Positions 7,434-10,680 of a DNA stretch of 10,680 nt are shown here, piece by piece. Under the pieces are notes generated by a model. That model made no database searches, was not told where the DNA came from, and saw nothing but the letters and a program-made list of their open reading frames with translations. The DNA is from Gammaproteobacteria bacterium (GTDB lineage Bacteria; Pseudomonadota; Gammaproteobacteria; GRL18), in assembly GCA_023144715.1 (NCBI GenBank), contig JAGLFC010000135.1:1-10680 (forward strand), written 5' to 3'. Position numbers and translations under genes: made by a program. Positions within the stretch are counted from its first letter, which is position 1. Each line of letters opens with the position of its first letter.

Positions 7434-8564
7434 CTAATAATTTCTTCCTTTAATCTTATCATCTACAGATTTTAATGATTCTTTCATATTTTGAGTAGGC
7501 GGTAATTGTTTGCCATCAAAAATTTGATTAAAACGCCATGTCATAAAATTAGGGGTTGTAATATAGGTTTTTTGCACAATAAATTCTAATACGCTTTTTA
7601 AACGGTACACGTGAGCAACAGAATCAATACGAATAATTTCATGACCCCGTTCATCAAAAGCAATCAATGTTGGGGTATAAAATAAATCCAGTTGTTCCGC
7701 CCATTGTTTAGCCGTAATTTTTTGACCGTCTGGGGTAATGACAGGGACATCAGAATGAATATCTAATTGCACACTATCAAAATGTGTTAACAGTTTTTTT
7801 GTTTCAGAAAATTTTAAGGGTGCTGAGTGTAAGACATCACACGCATGACAATCTTGCTGTTCAAAAAAAACTAATAAGGGTTGTTGTGCTGGAAAATGAC
7901 TGCGATCTAACGCATAAGGTGGCGACATAAAAAAATCTTTATCATTCATATCTGATAGTTCAAATTTAGGCGGTGGATCAGCTCTGACCATATATTCCCG
8001 AAAAGATTCTTCCTTATAATAACCGCGTTCTACGTATTCCATTGCGGCACGAAATTTATAAGGGGGATAAAAGCCTCTTAACATCAATGCTTGTTTTCCT
8101 TGAGCATCGTAAAAAATCAAAGAAGGTGTAAAATTTGCATTTTCTCTCAATGCAAACTCCCGTTCTGTCATGACTTGACCATCAAGTGTAGTGACTTCAT
8201 TGCTCCCCCAGATATTAATCGGTATCACATCAAAGTTTTTTCGAGTATAGGCTTCAATATCTTTTTGCCCAAAATCTTTATCAATCAGTGCCTGACAATA
8301 AGCACAATGCTTTTGCCCAAAATATACAATAATACCTTTTTTTCCAGCATTCACCGCTTCTTTTATATCTTCGGATAATTCTAAAAAACTCTGTTTAAAC
8401 CAGTCTGGATAGACAATTTCTGGAATAACGGGCTGATCATCAAAACCATTTTCCCAATCATCATCGTCCTCTATCGCAAAGACACTTTGATTAAAACCAA
8501 TAGTCAGAATAAATAGACTTATAATTATAATTTTATACTTTTTTAGCCATATTCTATTAAACAT
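7434..8564 (-). CDS. Periplasmic protein with two SoxW-like thioredoxin domains
   Basis: A 376-residue exported protein. Residues 1-30 form a signal peptide with a basic start (Arg4, Lys8, Lys9) and likely cleavage after VFA; an acidic stretch (EDDDDWENGFDD) follows. Domain 1 (about 55-190) has the redox motif Cys87-Ala-Tyr-Cys90 with cis-proline Pro147 in FTPSL. Domain 2 (about 205-335) has Cys239-His-Ala-Cys242 with cis-proline Pro298 in YTPTL. The two domains are clearly related: each has a DG-containing loop (TLDGQVMT, TPDGQKIT) between the CxxC motif and the cis-proline. SoxW-type thioredoxins of sulfur oxidisers have this form, usually with a single domain; the function here is probably thiol/disulfide exchange in the periplasm. 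The ribosome binding site GGAGGGGAG is strong and six bases from the ATG. A TATAAT sequence (8602-8597, minus strand) may be a -10 box, without a clear -35. The gene heads a transcript shared with the helicase. Confidence 0.87.
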   Translation of the reverse strand: MFNRIWLKKYKIIIISLFILTIGFNQSVFAIEDDDDWENGFDDQPVIPEIVYPDWFKQSFLELSEDIKEAVNAGKKGIIVYFGQKHCAYCQALIDKDFGQKDIEAYTRKNFDVIPINIWGSNEVTTLDGQVMTEREFALRENANFTPSLIFYDAQGKQALMLRGFYPPYKFRAAMEYVERGYYKEESFREYMVRADPPPKFELSDMNDKDFFMSPPYALDRSHFPAQQPLLVFFEQQDCHACDVLHSAPLKFSETKKLLTHFDSVQLDIHSDVPVITPDGQKITAKQWAEQLDLFYTPTLIAFDERGHEIIRIDSVAHVYRLKSVLEFIVQKTYITTPNFMTWRFNQIFDGKQLPPTQNMKESLKSVDDKIKGRNY

Positions 8565-8640
8565 AATAATCTCCCCTCCATTTAATAATATGGCTTATTA
8601 TAAAGCAATTTTTTTGTTATACCTTGTTTATATAAGCGTT

Positions 8641-8925
8641 TTAATCTTTTCCTTCATTAGCAAGTGCTTTTTCTGTAATTTCTTTGTAAAGATTCACCAC
8701 TTTTATAAAAATAACTTCTAGGTCTTTATCACCTGAATTTTTTGCCAAATGTTCATTTTTTTGGGTATCAGAAAAAACTTCTTCAAGATATTCAATATCA
8801 TAATTCGTTAACTTTTTATTATCATCCAAACCATCTCTTATTTCTATTAAGCGTGGTAAACGTTGATCACACATACGCTTTAATATTACGGCGATCATAC
8901 CTTGATCTTTATCACTGCTAGTCAT
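8641..8925 (-). CDS. Small helical protein of unknown function (94 aa)
   Basis: A 94-residue protein with no signal peptide, membrane segment or cysteine pair (only Cys19). The sequence is charged and appears mostly alpha-helical, with a middle motif TNYDIEYLEEVFSDTQ and an end that reads LYKEITEKALANEGK. I recall similar small proteins (RLPR at the start, DYDIxFLxEVF, LYxEITxKALxNE) in other gammaproteobacteria, so it is probably a conserved family rather than a chance frame; no function is known to me. AAGG lies nine bases upstream of the ATG. It is on the same strand as the thioredoxin and helicase genes, 76 bases ahead of the thioredoxin start, with no terminator seen between them, so co-transcription is possible. 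Confidence 0.7.
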   Translation of the reverse strand: MTSSDKDQGMIAVILKRMCDQRLPRLIEIRDGLDDNKKLTNYDIEYLEEVFSDTQKNEHLAKNSGDKDLEVIFIKVVNLYKEITEKALANEGKD

Positions 8926-8976
8926 TTATTATTACCTTATTGTTAAGTTATTTTTATTGTATTATAAATTGTTAAT

Positions 8977-9128
8977 TTACCAGTTTTCCTCTAATAATTC
9001 AAAATGTTCCTGTGGGTGCAAACAGGCGGGACAAAATTCTGGAGCGTCTTCGGCTTCATGCAAATAGCCACAATTTCGACAACGCCACACCACCTTCCCC
9101 TCTCTTTTAAACACCTTACTTTTGACAT
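8977..9128 (-). pseudogene. Rubrerythrin-type rubredoxin module, truncated or frameshifted
   Basis: The minus-strand frame ending at 8977 reads VFKREGKVVW, then CRNC, GYLHEAEDAPEF, CPAC, LHPQEHFELLEENW. The two CxxC pairs and the GY...APE..CPAC.HPQ..FE pattern are those of the rubredoxin-like iron-binding domain at the C terminus of rubrerythrin. The rest of rubrerythrin, about 100 residues of four-helix diiron domain, is absent: an in-frame TAG lies at 9139-9141, and I see no homologous sequence further upstream. The only in-frame start is a GTG at 9114 (45 residues, no good ribosome binding site). An ATG at 9128-9126 sits one frame off; one extra A in the AAAA run that follows would join it to the domain as a 50-residue protein. 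It may be a decayed rubrerythrin, a small free-standing rubredoxin with a frameshift, or a sequencing error in the A run. A plus-strand open frame over the same bases is only its shadow. Confidence 0.68.
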
Positions 9129-9270
9129 AATAATCTTTCTAACACACGTTAATTTAAAAGTCATCTCTACTGCTTCACAAAAAAGACAAATGCTTAAAAC
9201 TCTACTAAAAGAATAGCAGAATCTTTTTATATTACCACTATGGAATATTTTTTATCATAAATATTTATTA

Positions 9271-9300
9271 TTGACATTAAGAAACAATATAAGGTATAAA
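9271..9300 (+). promoter_or_regulatory. Near-consensus sigma70 promoter of the HugZ-family gene
   Basis: TTGACA (9271-9276, perfect -35) and TATAAA (9295-9300, one mismatch -10) are separated by 18 bases. The expected transcription start is near 9307, leaving a leader of about 40 bases before the ATG at 9347. The surrounding 9139-9346 holds no gene that I can support. Confidence 0.62.
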
Positions 9301-9312
9301 TTATCGTATTAT

Positions 9313-9331
9313 TCACTCACATATCATTATC
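9313..9331 (+). promoter_or_regulatory. Possible half Fur box
   Basis: Read on the minus strand, this site begins GATAATGATA, ten consecutive matches to the 19-base Fur consensus; the other half does not match. It lies just downstream of the predicted transcription start of a heme-utilisation gene, a suitable position for iron repression. In AT-rich DNA this could be chance. Confidence 0.3.
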
Positions 9332-9346
9332 ATAAGAGCCATTAAT

Positions 9347-9862
9347 ATGTCAAAAAAAATAGTCACACAGGCTGAACTTTGCAAAGAAATTAAATTCTTT
9401 AGCCAACAACAACAAACCTTAATACTGGCCAGTCAATCAGAAGAAAATGAGCCTCTTGCCAGCTATGCACCTTTTATTGAAAATGAAGAGTCTTGTTTTT
9501 TTCTTTTACTCAGTAATCTTGCAGGTCATAGTGCTAATTTACATTCTCATCAAGAACAACAGAGCCTTGTTTCTGTGTTATTAATTGAAGATGAACAGTC
9601 AGCACGCAACATCTTTGCTCGCAGGCGTTTAAGCTATTCCTGTCGCGTCAACATTTGGTCAAGAAAACACCCTCAATGGCAACAAACAATTAATACGCTA
9701 CAACACAAGTTTGGTAAAACAATTGAAGTATTAGCTCATTTGGAGGATTTTAATATTTATTGCCTTAGCCCTCAAACAGGTCATTATGTCAGAGGTTTTG
9801 GGCAAGCGTATGAATTACATGATATTGGCAATCATAATTTTTCTGTCTCCACCATTAAGTAA
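9347..9862 (+). CDS. HugZ/HutZ-family heme-utilisation protein
   Basis: A 171-residue cytoplasmic protein of the split-barrel (pyridoxamine 5'-phosphate oxidase-like) fold. Family features visible are SYAPF (39-43), LAGHSANL (58-65), LIEDE (79-83), FARRRLSY (90-97) and the C-terminal HYVRGFGQAY (146-155). HugZ and HutZ bind or degrade heme to release iron, which fits a possible Fur site upstream; in HutZ a C-terminal histidine binds heme, and here His158 and His163 are candidates, not proven. Length agrees with HutZ (about 175 residues) and is shorter than the 250-residue HugZ form. A TAAGAG ribosome binding site (9333-9338) lies eight bases before the ATG. No heme transporter genes adjoin it, so a general FMN- or heme-binding role remains possible. 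The gene is monocistronic, ending at a strong terminator. Confidence 0.85.
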   Translation: MSKKIVTQAELCKEIKFFSQQQQTLILASQSEENEPLASYAPFIENEESCFFLLLSNLAGHSANLHSHQEQQSLVSVLLIEDEQSARNIFARRRLSYSCRVNIWSRKHPQWQQTINTLQHKFGKTIEVLAHLEDFNIYCLSPQTGHYVRGFGQAYELHDIGNHNFSVSTIK

Positions 9863-9875
9863 AAATTAAGACAAA

Positions 9876-9913
9876 AAAAAGTGTTAATTCCCAGTAGAGA
9901 ATTAACACTTTTT
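9876..9913. terminator. Strong bidirectional intrinsic terminator
   Basis: A perfect 15-bp stem: AAAAAGTGTTAATTC (9876-9890), loop of 8 (9891-9898), GAATTAACACTTTTT (9899-9913). The A run on the left and T run on the right give a U tract in both directions, so it serves both the HugZ-family gene (+) and fccB (-), which converge here. Confidence 0.9.
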
Positions 9914-9953
9914 AGACAACTATTTATTAAATTAATAAAATTAATTCAATAAA

Positions 9954-10679
9954 TTATCCACCAAACGCATCTGTAGTGACGTTATTAAACCATGAGTAAG
10001 CGTATTGTACTTCACGTGCTCTCATTTCTGGAGAAGAATCTAATGGTGTTAAACCACCTGATCCTTCAACATTTTGGATTTTTGTACCATCAAAGTTATA
10101 TACCATCGCTACCGAAATACCATCATTAGGTGCAAGTACACTATAACAAGTATTCACTAATGCTGGAATACCAGGCTTCTTACCCTGTAGACTCGCAACA
10201 ATTGCAGCCGCACAGACTTTTGCTTCTGAGTTAGCCGCATAAGCAGATTTAGGCATTGGTGAAGCAACACTCGCATCACCAATCACATAAACATCTTTGT
10301 GTATGGTTGATTCAAATGTTTGCTGATTCACAGGACACCAGCCCTTATCATTCACTAAGCCAGCAGTAAAGGCAATTTTACCTGCAACTTGAGCAGGAAT
10401 AATATTAATCACATCCGCTTGATACTCATCAACACTACCAATAACAGTATTGCTCTTAGCATCAACGCCTTCGATAATACCGCCTTCAGCACCTTTAACC
10501 CACTCGATCATACTGTTGTCAGTACCATAACCGTAATGTCTTTCCCAACCTTGTGTAAACAAGCCTTGCTTAGAGAATTTATCTTTAGCATCTAAAATAA
10601 GAATTTTAGATTTAGGCTTATGTTTTTTGAGGTAATCAGCAATTTGACAGCTACGCTCATAAGGTCCAGGAGGACAACG
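9954..10679 (-). CDS. fccB: Flavocytochrome c sulfide dehydrogenase, flavoprotein subunit (5' partial)
   Basis: The C-terminal 241 residues of FccB; the N-terminal FAD-binding part lies beyond the right edge (the full protein is about 400-430 residues). FccB is a periplasmic flavoprotein that oxidises sulfide to sulfur and passes electrons to its cytochrome partner FccA. The fragment begins RCPPGPYERSC and contains NDKGWCPVN; by comparison with the Allochromatium enzyme, Cys2 of the fragment and Cys115 (codon 10337-10335) should form the redox-active disulfide next to the flavin. The flavin-binding stretch VYVIGDASVASPMPKSAYAA follows, then the FCSD flavin-binding C-terminal domain ending EVQYAYSWFNNVTTDAFGG. 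No start codon near 10562 is relevant: the frame continues upstream through a conserved segment. Where fccA lies cannot be seen. Transcription ends at the 9876-9913 hairpin. Confidence 0.95.
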   Translation of the reverse strand, partial: RCPPGPYERSCQIADYLKKHKPKSKILILDAKDKFSKQGLFTQGWERHYGYGTDNSMIEWVKGAEGGIIEGVDAKSNTVIGSVDEYQADVINIIPAQVAGKIAFTAGLVNDKGWCPVNQQTFESTIHKDVYVIGDASVASPMPKSAYAANSEAKVCAAAIVASLQGKKPGIPALVNTCYSVLAPNDGISVAMVYNFDGTKIQNVEGSGGLTPLDSSPEMRAREVQYAYSWFNNVTTDAFGG

Positions 10680-10680
10680 G

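Noticed and set aside
8091..8378. Plus-strand open frame of 95 codons
   Set aside because: Antisense to the first thioredoxin domain including its CxxC motif; a composition artefact.
9004..9216. Plus-strand open frame of 70 codons
   Set aside because: It starts inside the rubredoxin module on the minus strand, whose cysteine pattern is unmistakable; the plus frame has no recognisable motif and no ribosome binding site.

Overview
The window looks like chromosomal DNA from a low-GC, sulfur-oxidising gammaproteobacterium. The evidence is the C-terminal part of a flavocytochrome c sulfide dehydrogenase flavoprotein (FccB), a diheme cytochrome c4-type protein, a periplasmic double thioredoxin resembling SoxW proteins, and an RluA-family protein with an N-terminal extension of a kind I associate with gammaproteobacteria. 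The species cannot be fixed from the sequence alone. I see no tRNA, rRNA, CRISPR array, insertion sequence, integrase or phage gene.

Layout, left to right. Bases 1-1593 (+) hold an RluA-type pseudouridine synthase whose first residues lie outside the window. It converges on a low-molecular-weight protein tyrosine phosphatase (1603-2088, -). A short divergent spacer separates the phosphatase from a DUF481-type outer-membrane beta-barrel protein (2206-3237, +). Next come a diheme cytochrome c4-like protein (3337-3984, +) and, converging on it with only two bases between the stop codons, a 1147-residue SWIM-SNF2 helicase (3987-7430, -). The helicase starts three bases after the stop of the double-thioredoxin gene (7434-8564, -). 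That gene is preceded by a 94-residue helical protein of unknown function (8641-8925, -) and a rubrerythrin-type rubredoxin module that appears truncated or frameshifted (8977-9128, -). After about 200 bases without a gene, which carry a near-consensus promoter and a Fur-box-like site, comes a HugZ/HutZ-family heme-utilisation protein (9347-9862, +). A perfect 15-bp hairpin (9876-9913) separates it from fccB (9954-10679, -), which continues past the right edge.

Functionally, FccB oxidises sulfide in the periplasm and passes electrons to c-type cytochromes. The cytochrome c4-like protein could carry electrons onward to a terminal oxidase, and the double thioredoxin could supply thiol reductant or handle disulfides in the same compartment. 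These links are inference: the genes share a neighbourhood, not one operon. The other genes are housekeeping or regulatory (RNA modification, protein dephosphorylation, chromatin/RNA-polymerase-type remodelling, iron and heme handling). I found no clear novel multi-gene system. The best leads are the orphan rubredoxin module, the thioredoxin-helicase gene pair, and the hairpin built into the end of the helicase gene.
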